64,000 bases of DNA from Paracoccus isoporae. Its GTDB lineage: Bacteria > Pseudomonadota > Alphaproteobacteria > Rhodobacterales > Rhodobacteraceae. Position 1 is the first letter of the stretch, and each line of letters starts with the position of its first letter. A model generated the notes under the pieces. The model worked only from the letters and a program-made list of their open reading frames with translations, made no database searches and was not told the DNA's origin. This document shows positions 28,019-37,251 of the stretch, in pieces. The position numbers and the translations under genes were made by a program. The stretch lies in contig NZ_FNAH01000006.1 of assembly GCF_900101865.1 (NCBI RefSeq), forward strand, positions 1 through 64,000, written 5' to 3'.

Positions 28019-29194
28019 ATGACCACCCGCAACCTGCACAAGCGCAGCCTTGCCGTCCACGCCGGCACCCGCCGCAGCCAGTATGGCGAGATGGCCGAGG
28101 CGATGTTCATGACCCAGGGCTTTGTCTATGACACCGCCGAGCAGGCCGAGGCGCGGTTCCAGCAGGTGGGCGAGGACGAGTTCATCTATGCCCGCTATGG
28201 CAACCCGACCAACCGCATGTTCGAGGACCGGATCGCGGCGCTGGAAGGCACCGAGGACGCGTTCGCCACCACCTCCGGCATGGCGGCGGTGAACGGGGCG
28301 CTGATGGCGGTGTGCCAATCCGGCAGCCATATCGTCGCCGCCCGCGCGCTGTTCGGGTCGAACCTGTATCTGCTGGACGTGATGCAGCGCTTCGGGGTCG
28401 AGGTGACGCTGGTTGACGGCACCGATCTGGCGCAGTGGCGCGCCGCGGTGCGGCCGGGCACCACGGCGGTGTTCTTCGAATCCGTCTCCAACCCGACGCT
28501 GGAGGTGATCGACATCGCGGCGGTGGCGGAAATCGCGCATGAACATGGCGCGCTGGTGATGGTGGACAATGTGTTCGCCACGCCGGTCTTCTCTCGCGCC
28601 GTCGAACAGGGCGCGGATGTGGTGATCTATTCGACCACCAAGCATATCGACGGGGCGGGCCGGGCGCTTGGCGGGGTGATCTGCGGCGCCCGGCAGTTCG
28701 TGCGCGAGGTGGCCGAGCCCTATCTGAAACATTCCGGCGGCGCGATCAGCCCGTTCAATGCCTGGCTGATGCTGACCGGGCTGACCACCATCGATCTGCG
28801 CGTCCGCGCCATGGCTGACAGCGCCCGCAGCATCGCCGAGGCGCTGCGCGGCCATGACAGGCTGATCCGGCTGATCTATCCCGGCCTGCCCGACCATCCG
28901 CAGCGCGATCTGGCCATGGCGCAGATGGGATCGGGCGGCACGATGATCGCGATGGAGGTCGCGGGCGGCAAGGACGCCGCCTTCGAGATGTTGAACCGGC
29001 TGGATCTGGTGCTGATCTCGAACAATCTGGGGGATGCGAAGACCATCGTGACTCATCCCGCCACCACCACCCATCAGCGGCTGAGCGACGAGGAGCGCGC
29101 GACGCTGGGCATCACCCCGGGTCTGGTGCGGCTGTCGGTGGGGCTGGAAGATCCCGATGATCTGATCGCGGATCTACGGCAGGCCCTTGGATAA
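28019..29194 (+). CDS. metZ: O-succinylhomoserine sulfhydrylase
   Basis: A 391-residue PLP enzyme of the Cys/Met metabolism family that makes homocysteine from O-succinylhomoserine (or O-acetyl-) and sulfide. The cofactor lysine lies in YSTTKHIDGAGRALGG; YARYGNPTNRMFEDR, ATTSGMAAV and TTHQRLSDEER are family blocks. The MetZ group is favoured over cystathionine gamma-synthase by the GDAKTIVTHPATTTHQ form and length. AGAGG precedes the ATG at 28019. No SAM riboswitch was recognised upstream. Confidence 0.9.
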   Translation: MTTRNLHKRSLAVHAGTRRSQYGEMAEAMFMTQGFVYDTAEQAEARFQQVGEDEFIYARYGNPTNRMFEDRIAALEGTEDAFATTSGMAAVNGALMAVCQSGSHIVAARALFGSNLYLLDVMQRFGVEVTLVDGTDLAQWRAAVRPGTTAVFFESVSNPTLEVIDIAAVAEIAHEHGALVMVDNVFATPVFSRAVEQGADVVIYSTTKHIDGAGRALGGVICGARQFVREVAEPYLKHSGGAISPFNAWLMLTGLTTIDLRVRAMADSARSIAEALRGHDRLIRLIYPGLPDHPQRDLAMAQMGSGGTMIAMEVAGGKDAAFEMLNRLDLVLISNNLGDAKTIVTHPATTTHQRLSDEERATLGITPGLVRLSVGLEDPDDLIADLRQALG

Positions 29195-29260
29195 TCTCAC
29201 CCGGATTGCGGTGTTTTCTGGATCAGACGTCCGAAATTGGCGCGGAACCCTTTGGTCTGC

Positions 29261-29279
29261 GGAATATTGTCATATATCC
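29261..29279. promoter_or_regulatory. Imperfect AT-rich palindrome before folE2
   Basis: GGAATATTGTCATATATCC is an imperfect dyad 30 bp before the folE2 start. Zinc-independent FolE2 genes are often controlled by Zur, whose sites are AT-rich dyads, but the match to a Zur box is weak and it could simply contain the -10 region. Confidence 0.28.
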
Positions 29280-29307
29280 CAAGGCGCGAACATGAAGGAG
29301 CCGCCCC

Positions 29308-30273
29308 GTGAACACGCCGCGCCCGCCTGCCCTCTATCCCGCGCTTTCGCGCGAATATGACGCCGATTTCAAGGTGGACCCGCAATACAAGGCCGGCCTG
29401 CCCGATCTGCAGAACGGGCCGGCCAGCCTGATCGTGGGTGCGAATGTGCTGATCCAGCATGTGGGCATCTCGAATTTCCGCCTGCCGATCCGCTATCGCA
29501 TGCGCGACAAGGGCGAGATCACGCTGGAGACCAGCGTCACCGGCACGGTCAGCCTGGAGGCGGATCGCAAGGGCATCAACATGTCGCGGATCATGCGCAG
29601 CTTCTATGCCCATGCCGACAAGGAATTCAGCATGGCGGTGATGGAAACCGCGCTGGATGACTACAAGGACGATCTGGACAGCATGGATGCGCGCATCCAG
29701 ATGCGGCTCTCCTATCCGATGCGGGTGGATTCGCTGCGCTCGGGCCTGTCGGGCTGGCAATATTACGACATCGCGCAGGAGCTGATCGAGCATGGCGGGC
29801 AGCGGCGGCGGATCCTGCATCTGGATTATGTCTACAGCTCGACCTGCCCCTGCTCGCTGGAGCTGTCCGAACATGCCCGCGAAAGCCGCGCCCGGCTGGC
29901 CACGCCGCATTCGCAGCGTTCGGTCGCGCGGCTGTCGGTGGTGATGGAAGGGCGCGAGCGGCTGTGGTTCGAGGATCTGATCGCGCTGTGCCGCCGCGCC
30001 GTGCCGACCGAGACGCAGGTGATGGTCAAGCGCGAGGATGAGCAGGCTTTCGCGGAACTCAACGCCGCCAACCCGATCTTTGTCGAGGATGCGGTGCGCA
30101 GCTTTGCCGAGCAGCTGATCGCAGAGCCCCGCGTCGGCGATTTCCGCATCATCGCCAGCCACCAGGAATCGCTGCACTCCCATGATGCGGTGTCGATGCT
30201 GGTCAATGGCGAGACCTTCGCGCAGGACAGCCTGGATCCCACGGCCTTTGCGAGCCTGCTGCACCGGGGTTGA
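29308..30273 (+). CDS. folE2: GTP cyclohydrolase FolE2 (type IB)
   Basis: A 321-residue GTP cyclohydrolase of the COG1469 family, unrelated in sequence to FolE, catalysing the first step of folate (and queuosine) synthesis with a less zinc-dependent metal site. The catalytic Cys is in YSSTCPCSLELS; VGISNFRLPI, KGINMSRIMR and HSHDAVSMLVN are other conserved blocks. The GTG start at 29308 is preceded by AAGGAG. queF in this window uses the same pathway end product for queuosine. Confidence 0.93.
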   Translation: MNTPRPPALYPALSREYDADFKVDPQYKAGLPDLQNGPASLIVGANVLIQHVGISNFRLPIRYRMRDKGEITLETSVTGTVSLEADRKGINMSRIMRSFYAHADKEFSMAVMETALDDYKDDLDSMDARIQMRLSYPMRVDSLRSGLSGWQYYDIAQELIEHGGQRRRILHLDYVYSSTCPCSLELSEHARESRARLATPHSQRSVARLSVVMEGRERLWFEDLIALCRRAVPTETQVMVKREDEQAFAELNAANPIFVEDAVRSFAEQLIAEPRVGDFRIIASHQESLHSHDAVSMLVNGETFAQDSLDPTAFASLLHRG

Positions 30274-30318
30274 GGGGGCGCTGCCCCCGAGGCGCGGAAC
30301 GCGCCTCTCCCCCGGGGT
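30274..30318 (+). terminator. Compound GC hairpin after folE2
   Basis: GGGGGC-GCT-GCCCCC (30274-30288) and GAGGCGC-GGAAC-GCGCCTC (30289-30307) are consecutive hairpins, followed by CCCCCGGGG. This stacked layout is common after genes in Rhodobacteraceae and probably ends folE2 transcription, though no T-run follows. Confidence 0.6.
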
Positions 30319-30392
30319 ATTGGGGTGAAGAAGAAATGAACAATTAGCGAACACCACTTTTCGCGGCGCGGTGGTGCGGCTATGGTGGGGCC

Positions 30393-32777
30393 ATGAGTGA
30401 TGATGATGCTTTCGAGGCGGCCGAGGCGCGGCTGAGCCTGTCGCAGCGCGCCATGGGGGTGCCTGCGGGGCCGCCGCCTTACATGGACGGGCTGAACGCG
30501 GCCCAGCGCCTGGCGGTGGAGACGCTGGACGGGCCGGTGCTGATGCTGGCGGGGGCGGGGACCGGCAAGACGCGGGCGCTGACCACGCGGATCGCGCATC
30601 TGATCTCGACCGGGCGGGCCTATCCGCGCGAGATCCTGGCGGTGACCTTCACCAACAAGGCGGCGCGGGAGATGCGCGACCGGATCGGGCGGCTGTTGGG
30701 CGAGGCGGTGGAGGGGATGCCCTGGCTCGGCACGTTTCACAGCGTCAGCGTCAAGATCCTGCGCCGCCATGCCGAGCTGGTCGGGCGCGGCGATCTGCAT
30801 CTGAAGAGCAGCTTTACCATCCTCGATACCGACGATCAGATCCGGCTCTTGAAGCAGTTGATCGCGGCCGAGAATATCGACGAGAAAAGATGGCCCGCGC
30901 GGCAGCTGGCCGGGCTGATCGATGGCTGGAAGAACCGGGCGCTGACCCCGGACAAGGTCAGCCGCAACGAGGGGGCCGGGTTCGATGGCAAGGGGGTGCA
31001 GCTGTACCGCGCCTATCAGGACCGGCTGCTGGCGCTGAACGCGGTGGATTTCGGCGATCTGCTGCTGCATTGCGTGACGCTGTTCCAGGCCCATCCCGAT
31101 CTGCTGGCGCAATGGCAGGGGCGGTTCCGCTATATCCTCGTGGACGAGTATCAGGACACGAATGTCGCGCAATATCTGTGGCTGCGGCTGCTGGCGCAGG
31201 CGCGTCGCAATATCTGCTGCGTGGGCGATGACGACCAGTCCATCTATGGCTGGCGGGGGGCCGAGGTCGGCAATATCCTGCGCTTTGAACAGGATTTTCC
31301 TGGCGCGCAGGTGATAAGGCTGGAGCAGAATTACCGTTCGACGCCGCATATCCTGGGCGCGGCCTCGGGGTTGATTGCGGCGAATAAGGGCCGGCTCGGC
31401 AAGACGCTATGGACCGAGGCGACCGGCGGGCATGAGGTCCGGCTGATCGGGCATTGGGACAGCGAGGCCGAGGCCCGCTGGATCGGGGAGGAGATCGAGG
31501 ATTTTCATTCGGGCACGCGGCGCAGCGTCGGCAAGCACGATCTGAACGATATGGCGATTCTGGTCCGCGCCAGCCACCAGATGCGGGCCTTCGAGGACCG
31601 GTTCCTGACCATCGGCCTGCCCTATCGCGTCATCGGGGGCCCGCGCTTCTATGAGCGGCAGGAGATCCGCGATGCGATGGCCTATTTCCGGCTGGCGGTG
31701 TCGCCCGCGGATGATCTCGCCTTCGAGCGGGTGGTAAATACGCCGAAGCGCGGGCTGGGCGACAAGGCGGTGAAGACCATCCAGGCCGAGGCGCGCGAAC
31801 TGGGTCAGCCCTTGCTGATCGGGGCGCAATCGGTGGTGGCGAATGGGCTGCTGGGCGGCAAGGGGCTGGCCAATCTGCGCGAATTCGTCGCGGCGATGGG
31901 CCGGTTTCATGCCGATGTGCTGGATTCCAGCGCCAACCATGTCGAGCTGGCCGAGCGGATCCTGGACGAGACCGGCTATACCGCCATGTGGCAGAACGAC
32001 AAATCCCCCGATGCGCCGGGGCGGCTGGAGAACCTCAAGGAGTTGGTGAAGGCTCTGGAAGAGTTCGACAATCTTCAGGGCTTTCTGGAGCATGTCGCGC
32101 TAGTCATGGATCGCGACAATGACGAGGCGCAGGATGCGGTCAGCATCATGACGCTGCACGCCGCGAAGGGGCTGGAATATCCGATCGTGTTCCTGCCGGG
32201 CTGGGAGGACGGGCTGTTTCCGTCGCAGCGCAGCATGGATGAGACCGGCATGAAGGGGCTGGAGGAGGAGCGGCGTCTGGCCTATGTCGGCATCACGCGG
32301 GCCGAAAAGCTGGCCACGATCAGCTTTGCCGGGAACCGCCGGATGTATGGGCAATGGCAGAGCTCCCTGCCCTCGCGCTTTATCGACGAGCTGCCCGAGG
32401 CGCATGTCGAGGTGCTGACCGCGCCGGGGCTGTATGGGCAGGGTTACGGGGCGTCGGCCACAGCGGCGGGCACGGAATTCGGGGCAGCGATGCAGAACCG
32501 GGCGGCACATGCGGATGTCTATAGCTCTCCGGGGTGGAAGCGGATGGCGGCGCGCGGCGATATGCGCGCAAAACCGCGCGCGCCGGCGGCCGTGGTGATC
32601 GACGCGGAGGCGGTGGGGTTTTCGGTGGGCGACCGGGTGCGCCATGTGAAATTCGGCGAAGGCGTGGTGATGGGCATCGCCGAGGACACGCTGACGATCC
32701 AGTTTGGGGCCGGGTTCAAGAATGTGAAGGCGGGATATGTGCAGCCGGTGGGGGCTGGGGATGATGTGCCGTTTTGA
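30393..32777 (+). CDS. uvrD: ATP-dependent 3'-5' DNA helicase, UvrD/PcrA type
   Basis: A 794-residue superfamily 1A helicase. Motif I is AGAGTGKTRALT, Ia FTNKAAREM, II VDEYQDTN, III DDQSIYGWRGA, IV YRSTPHILGAA, V VSIMTLHAAKGLEYP, VI YVGITRAEK. The C-terminus (GDRVRHVKFGEGVVMGI) is the tail seen in UvrD/PcrA that contacts RNA polymerase. Roles are nucleotide excision repair, mismatch repair and removal of recombination intermediates. It lies 119 bp after folE2 with its own start ATG at 30393. Confidence 0.93.
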   Translation: MSDDDAFEAAEARLSLSQRAMGVPAGPPPYMDGLNAAQRLAVETLDGPVLMLAGAGTGKTRALTTRIAHLISTGRAYPREILAVTFTNKAAREMRDRIGRLLGEAVEGMPWLGTFHSVSVKILRRHAELVGRGDLHLKSSFTILDTDDQIRLLKQLIAAENIDEKRWPARQLAGLIDGWKNRALTPDKVSRNEGAGFDGKGVQLYRAYQDRLLALNAVDFGDLLLHCVTLFQAHPDLLAQWQGRFRYILVDEYQDTNVAQYLWLRLLAQARRNICCVGDDDQSIYGWRGAEVGNILRFEQDFPGAQVIRLEQNYRSTPHILGAASGLIAANKGRLGKTLWTEATGGHEVRLIGHWDSEAEARWIGEEIEDFHSGTRRSVGKHDLNDMAILVRASHQMRAFEDRFLTIGLPYRVIGGPRFYERQEIRDAMAYFRLAVSPADDLAFERVVNTPKRGLGDKAVKTIQAEARELGQPLLIGAQSVVANGLLGGKGLANLREFVAAMGRFHADVLDSSANHVELAERILDETGYTAMWQNDKSPDAPGRLENLKELVKALEEFDNLQGFLEHVALVMDRDNDEAQDAVSIMTLHAAKGLEYPIVFLPGWEDGLFPSQRSMDETGMKGLEEERRLAYVGITRAEKLATISFAGNRRMYGQWQSSLPSRFIDELPEAHVEVLTAPGLYGQGYGASATAAGTEFGAAMQNRAAHADVYSSPGWKRMAARGDMRAKPRAPAAVVIDAEAVGFSVGDRVRHVKFGEGVVMGIAEDTLTIQFGAGFKNVKAGYVQPVGAGDDVPF

Positions 32778-32944
32778 GGGGTTGGTTGAAGGTCGGCTAT
32801 GCGGACAAAGCGGAAGTTCGTCTCAGAGGACCCTGGCTACAAGTGGCCTGGCGCTTGACCCAACGTTCTGCCGCTGACATCGACGTTCGTGACGAATAAC
32901 ATTCTTCCGCGTCCACGTGCACCCATCAATGAAAGGCCGTAGCC

Positions 32945-33772
32945 TTGCTCAGCGCCACTCATGTCGATCAGTTGTGTGACCTTCTGCGCCGTGTCGGAGA
33001 CGAGGAGTTACTTCCCAGGTTTCGGGCACAAGTCCCGAACCCTGTTCACGAAAAGACCTCGTCCTTCGACGTGTTCAGTGAAGCCGACGAAGCTGCCGAA
33101 GATCGCATTTCGGAAGCGATTGCCGTCATGTTCCCCGATGCACTGATCATCGGCGAGGAACGAACCGGCAATGCACCGGGGACCATAGAGAAGTTGGCTG
33201 ATGCGCCAATCGCCTTCCTGATCGACCCAATTGACGGAACGAAGAATTTCACATCGGGGCTGCCCCTCTTCGGAGCGATGATCGCAGCGGTATCCAAAGG
33301 GGAGATTGTGTTCGCAGCAATTCACGACCCCATCACTGTGGGGACGGCAACTGCACTCCGCGGGGCGGGCGCATGGCTTCGGCGAGCAGAAGGCGATGAC
33401 CAGCGTCTCAGGGTCGCCTTGCCTTGCGAGCCGTCCCAAATGAACATCGTTGCCGGAACGAACTTCCTGCCTCCCGAGCTTCGCCCGGTCGTCCAGAAGA
33501 ACTTGTCGAAATTCGCTATGAACTTCTGGCTGCGTTGTGCGGCGCACGAGTACAGACTCGCTGCGAGCGGGAATTGCGAATTATTGGTCTACAACAAGCT
33601 GAAGCCGTGGGATCACGCCGCCGGGTGGCTTTTGCATCAGGAAGCTGGTGGCTTCAGCGCGCATTTCGATGGCTCCCATTACAAGCCCTTCCACACCACA
33701 GGGGGCTTGATTTGCGCCACCGATCAAGACAGCTGGCATGCCGCGAGAGACTGTCTTTTCGGTTCCCTCTGA
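32945..33772 (+). CDS. Inositol-monophosphatase-family phosphatase
   Basis: A 275-residue Mg-dependent phosphatase. Metal ligands are visible in IGEERTG, LIDPIDGTKNF and LKPWDHAAGWLL. Members hydrolyse inositol monophosphate, histidinol phosphate, PAP or fructose bisphosphate; motifs alone do not decide, though the position and lack of his or cys genes give no hint. The start is a TTG at 32945 after AAAGG. Third-position GC is clearly lower than in neighbouring genes, suggesting horizontal acquisition. Confidence 0.85.
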   Translation: MLSATHVDQLCDLLRRVGDEELLPRFRAQVPNPVHEKTSSFDVFSEADEAAEDRISEAIAVMFPDALIIGEERTGNAPGTIEKLADAPIAFLIDPIDGTKNFTSGLPLFGAMIAAVSKGEIVFAAIHDPITVGTATALRGAGAWLRRAEGDDQRLRVALPCEPSQMNIVAGTNFLPPELRPVVQKNLSKFAMNFWLRCAAHEYRLAASGNCELLVYNKLKPWDHAAGWLLHQEAGGFSAHFDGSHYKPFHTTGGLICATDQDSWHAARDCLFGSL

Positions 33773-34076
33773 TTGGTTCTTGAATGCGCCTGTTGCTCCG
33801 CCGAACGTCGCCGAAGGGCTCAAAGCCGACGTTGCCTCCAGATATAACCCCGCCCGGAACAAGGGCGCAGCCCGCCGGGCGAGCGCCTGCCCGTCCCGGC
33901 GGGCTGGCGCTTTGGTGACGCTTGGCCGACAGCTCAGCGAAGAAATGCGGGTTGCGCGATAAAGCGCGCAGCCCGGCCCGATGCGGCGCCGTCCCACGGG
34001 CAGGCGCGCGCCCTCTGTTGCGCTTTTTCCGGCAATGCGGTGATCTGTTCGGGAGCATAGCGAGTCGGAGGGCAAG
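33773..34076. other. Intergenic region with dispersed palindromic repeats
   Basis: About 300 bp without a gene. At 33852-33884 it holds, inverted, the same GCCCGGAACAAGGGCGCAGC unit found in the tandem array at 20264-21071, within an 11-bp perfect stem AGCCCGCCGGG/CCCGGCGGGCT (33869-33879, 33895-33905). A second related GC block lies at about 33965-34010. The final 25 bp carry GGAGGG before the cupin start. Confidence 0.6.
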
Positions 34077-34436
34077 ATGGTCGAGACCCGGAAATTCACC
34101 CAATCCGAATGGGAACGCTTTCCCGACACATGGCGTGGCAGCCTCACCGGGGCACGGATGGGAACCGAGATCACGCTGGCCTTTTATGAGACCGACGAGA
34201 TCGGCATAGGGCCGGTGCTGCACACCCATCCCTATGCCGAGACGTTTATCGTGCTGGACGGGAATGGCCGCTATCAGGTCGGCGATCAGGTGATCGACGC
34301 CACGGCGGGCGATGTGCTGATCGGGCCGCCAGACGTGCCGCATAAATTCTGGAATCTCGGGCCGGGGCGGCTGCGCACGGTGGATGTGCACCACAGCCCG
34401 GAATGGATCCAGCAGGATCTGGAAACGCGCGACTAG
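34077..34436 (+). CDS. Cupin-domain protein
   Basis: A 119-residue single-domain cupin. Motif 1 is VLHTHPYAETFIVLDGNGRY (His, His, Glu metal ligands) and motif 2 is AGDVLIGPPDVPHKFWN. Such small cupins bind a metal ion and act as isomerases, dioxygenases or ligand sensors; the function here cannot be assigned. GGAGGGCAAG lies before the ATG. It is convergent with ccmG, overlapping by 4 bp. Confidence 0.85.
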   Translation: MVETRKFTQSEWERFPDTWRGSLTGARMGTEITLAFYETDEIGIGPVLHTHPYAETFIVLDGNGRYQVGDQVIDATAGDVLIGPPDVPHKFWNLGPGRLRTVDVHHSPEWIQQDLETRD

Positions 34437-34975
34437 CCCGCCTCCGCCGCCAGCGCCTTCTCCAGCTCGGGCAGGAAGCGGTTGGTGTAATCCTCGCGGA
34501 TCAGCGGGCCGACATGGCGGTAGACGACGCGGCCCTGGCCGTCGAGGATGAAGGTCTCGGGCGGGGCGGTGACGCCCCAGTCGATGGCGGCGCGGCCGCG
34601 CGGGTCGGTGGCGATGGCGCGGAACGGGTTGCCGTCCTGGGCGAGGAAGCGCAGCGCATCCGCCTCCTGATCCTTCAGATCGACGCCATAGACCGGCAGG
34701 CGCTGCGACAGCTCGGTCAGCGTCGGATGTTCGGCGCGGCAAGGCGGGCACCAGCTCGCCCAGAAATTCACCAGCTTCACGCCGGGTTCGCGCAGCATCT
34801 CGGGCGTCAGGAGATCGGTGCCGGGCAGCGCGGTCTCAGGCAGCGGCGGGGCCTCGCGCCCGATCATGGTCGAGGGCAGCGTTGTCGGATCCTCGCGCCC
34901 CATGCCCCACAGGAAAACCAGTGCCAGCGACAAAAAGATCACCGGCGGTAGCAGCATCAGCGGCTTAACGCGCAT
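34433..34975 (-). CDS. ccmG: Thiol:disulfide interchange protein CcmG (DsbE)
   Basis: A 180-residue membrane-anchored periplasmic thioredoxin. N-terminal helix (PLMLLPPVIFLSLALVFLW), then NFWASWCPPCRAEHP with the WCPPC active site and the APPETFILDGQGRV segment typical of CcmG. It reduces apocytochrome cysteines before haem attachment. The ATG at 34975 overlaps ccmD by 11 bp. Last gene of the ccm block. Confidence 0.93.
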   Translation of the reverse strand: MRVKPLMLLPPVIFLSLALVFLWGMGREDPTTLPSTMIGREAPPLPETALPGTDLLTPEMLREPGVKLVNFWASWCPPCRAEHPTLTELSQRLPVYGVDLKDQEADALRFLAQDGNPFRAIATDPRGRAAIDWGVTAPPETFILDGQGRVVYRHVGPLIREDYTNRFLPELEKALAAEAG

Positions 34976-35117
34976 CGCGCCGTCCCTCCTGCGCCTCGAG
35001 CTCGTCGCGGGCGCGGGCATTGCGCGCCACGCTGTGCCAGATCAGCGCGATCAGCAGGGCGAGGCTCACCCCGTAGGCCAGCAGCACGGTGCCGGCATAT
35101 TTGCCCAGCTCGATCAT
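34965..35117 (-). CDS. ccmD: Haem exporter protein CcmD
   Basis: A 50-residue membrane protein: one helix (YAGTVLLAYGVSLALLIALIW) followed by a charged cytoplasmic tail (RARDELEAQEGRRDAR). This is the size and layout of CcmD, which releases holo-CcmE from the CcmABC complex. It overlaps ccmC by 4 bp and ccmG by 11 bp, so position strongly supports the call. Confidence 0.88.
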   Translation of the reverse strand: MIELGKYAGTVLLAYGVSLALLIALIWHSVARNARARDELEAQEGRRDAR

Positions 35118-35839
35118 CTCCGCGCCTCCCTTGCGCGCAGGGCGGCGGTGCGGCGCAGGCGGATCTCGGTCCGGGTGCGGATCAGCAGAAGCGCCAGGAA
35201 CAGCAGGAAGAAGCCCAGCATGCAGAGATAGAGCGGATAGCGATAGACCTCGCTCATCCGTTCCCCCGGCGCGACGGAGAGGGATGCGCCCTGATGCAGC
35301 CCCTGATTCCAGAAATTCACCGCGTAGCGCGACAGAAGCGCGAAGACGGATCCGACCAGGCACAGCACCCCGGTCAGGTCGGCGGCGCTGTCGGGATCCT
35401 CGATGGCGGACCAGAGCGCGATATAGCCCAGATAGAACAGGAACAGGATCAGAAAGCTGGTCAGGCGCGGATCCCATTCCCACCATGTCCCCCACATCGG
35501 CTGGCCCCAGATCGCGCCGGTGACGAGCGCGATGACCGTCATCACCGCGCCGATCGGGGCGGCCGCCTTGGCGGCGAGCGCGCTGACATGGTGGCGGCGG
35601 ATCAGCCAGATCAGCGAGGCCACCAGCATCATCAGCCAGCCATTGATCGCCATGAGCGCCGCGGGGACATGCAGGAACATGATCTTGACCGTGCTGCCCT
35701 GGCGGTAATCGGGCGGGGTCAGGACCCCCCAGACCAGCCCCGCGGTCACGCAGATGGCCGCAGCCGCCACCACCCAGGGCAGCAGCTTCGCGGTGCTTCG
35801 CATGAACCGGACCGGATTGGCGTATTCCCAGATCGACAT
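35114..35839 (-). CDS. ccmC: Haem ABC transporter permease CcmC
   Basis: A 241-residue six-helix protein that presents haem to CcmE. The tryptophan-rich haem-handling motif WGTWWEWDPRLTS lies between helices, with conserved histidines in IMFLHVPAALM and NFWNQGLHQGASL. The true start is ATG 35839 (MSIWEYANP); the frame extends to 35917 but without a family match. Confidence 0.94.
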   Translation of the reverse strand: MSIWEYANPVRFMRSTAKLLPWVVAAAAICVTAGLVWGVLTPPDYRQGSTVKIMFLHVPAALMAINGWLMMLVASLIWLIRRHHVSALAAKAAAPIGAVMTVIALVTGAIWGQPMWGTWWEWDPRLTSFLILFLFYLGYIALWSAIEDPDSAADLTGVLCLVGSVFALLSRYAVNFWNQGLHQGASLSVAPGERMSEVYRYPLYLCMLGFFLLFLALLLIRTRTEIRLRRTAALRAREARR

Positions 35840-35879
35840 GGCGGCAGTCCTAGCGCGTGGCGGCGATGCGGTGAAGGGG

Positions 35880-36536
35880 TCAGCGCAGATTGATACGCAA
35901 TGCCGCAGCCGCGGCAAAGGGGATCAGCGCGGCGGAGAGCAGGGTGATGCCCGCCAGAAGGGCCAGCGGGCTTGCGGCATCCGCGCCGATGGCCCCGCGG
36001 CGCACGATCTCGGCCCCGAAGATCAGCGTCGGCACATAAAGCGGCAGGACCAGCAGCGACAGCAGCAGCCCACCCCGGCGCAGCCCGACCGTGAGCGCGG
36101 CGCCGAACGCGCCCAGAAGCGACAGGGCCGGCGTGCCGATGAGGAGCGAGAGCACCAGGTCTCCGGTCGCCGCGCCCGGCAGGTGCAGCAGCAGGGCGAA
36201 GATCGGGGCGGCGAGCGTCAGCGGCAAGCCGGTGGTCAGCCAATGCGCGGCGGCCTTGACTGCGACCACCGCTTCCAGCGGGATCGGCGCGGTGGCCAAA
36301 AGGTCGAGCGAGCCGTCTTCGTGATCCAGTGCAAAGATGCGGTCGAGAGACAGCAGGCAGGACAGAAGCGCCCCGACCCACAGGATCCCCGGCGCAATGG
36401 GCGACAGCATCGCGGCGTCGGGTCCGACACCGAACGGGACCAGCGTGCAGAGGATCAGGAAGAAAGCGAGGCCCAGCCCGAACCCCCCGCCCGCGCGGGT
36501 GGCGAGGCGCAGATCGCGGATCAGCAGCGCCCTCAT
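35880..36536 (-). CDS. ccmB: Haem exporter permease CcmB
   Basis: A 218-residue six-helix protein opening MRALLIRDLRLATRAGGG, typical of CcmB, with LSLDRIFALDHEDGSLDLL and PLYVPTLIFGAEIV conserved. It forms the transporter-like complex with CcmA and CcmC that powers release of holo-CcmE. It starts 82 bp after the ccmA stop. Confidence 0.92.
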   Translation of the reverse strand: MRALLIRDLRLATRAGGGFGLGLAFFLILCTLVPFGVGPDAAMLSPIAPGILWVGALLSCLLSLDRIFALDHEDGSLDLLATAPIPLEAVVAVKAAAHWLTTGLPLTLAAPIFALLLHLPGAATGDLVLSLLIGTPALSLLGAFGAALTVGLRRGGLLLSLLVLPLYVPTLIFGAEIVRRGAIGADAASPLALLAGITLLSAALIPFAAAAALRINLR

Positions 36537-36618
36537 GCCGGTGCCCCCGGCTGTCGCAGCAAGGGCCGCGATCCTGCATGGTGCGGGGCCGGTGCGGCGC
36601 GGACGCGGCAACCGGGCA

Positions 36619-37251
36619 TCAGCCGAAGGCCTCGTTGAAACCGGCCGGGACGGCGTTTGCGCCGCGCGGTGCGGCGCGGTGGGGCGTCAGGTCCAGCATC
36701 TCCGCCTCTGGCAGACCCAGATCGATATGCGAGGCGATCAGCGCGGCACCGCCCGTCCGAAGATGGGCGCGGATCACCTGCCCGAACAACGCCACGGCAT
36801 CGGCGTCCAGCGACACGGTCGGTTCGTCCAGCAGCCAGACCAGCCGGCCCGTCACCAGCAGCCGGGCCAGCCCCAACCGTCGCTTCTGACCGGCGGAGAG
36901 CGTGCCGGCGGGCCGGTCGGCGAGCCCGGTCAGATCCAGCGCCGACAGCGCCGCGTCAATGCCTTGCGCGCCGAAGATGGATGCCCAGAATCGCAGATTC
37001 TCCGCCACGCTCAGCGCGGATTTCAGCCCGTCGGCATGGGCGGCATAGGCCAGGCTGTCCGGCGTCGTCTCGATCTGTCCGGCGGCCGGAGGCTGAAGCC
37101 CGGCAATCGTGCGCAGCAGCGTGGTCTTGCCGATGCCGTTCGGGCCGCGCAGGATCAGCGCCTTGCCGGGGTCGAGCGTGAAGCTGATCCCCTCCGCCAC
37201 CCGCATCCCGCCGCGCGCAACGGCCAGGTCGCGGACGGCAAGCATGCTCAT
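36619..37251 (-). CDS. ccmA: Haem exporter ATP-binding protein CcmA
   Basis: A 210-residue ABC ATPase. Walker A is [11 protein letters not shown], the signature is [15 protein letters not shown], and Walker B is [13 protein letters not shown]; the LSAGQ(K/R)RR form and short length mark CcmA. It energises the CcmABCD complex. The ATG at 37251 overlaps the stop of the Mth938-like gene (ATGA); the ATG two codons later is an alternative. Confidence 0.93.
   Translation of the reverse strand: MSMLAVRDLAVARGGMRVAEGISFTLDPGKALILRGPNGIGKTTLLRTIAGLQPPAAGQIETTPDSLAYAAHADGLKSALSVAENLRFWASIFGAQGIDAALSALDLTGLADRPAGTLSAGQKRRLGLARLLVTGRLVWLLDEPTVSLDADAVALFGQVIRAHLRTGGAALIASHIDLGLPEAEMLDLTPHRAAPRGANAVPAGFNEAFG

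Noticed and set aside
29197..30357. 386-codon minus-strand frame opposite folE2
   Set aside because: Antisense shadow; FolE2 on the plus strand is complete with its catalytic motif.
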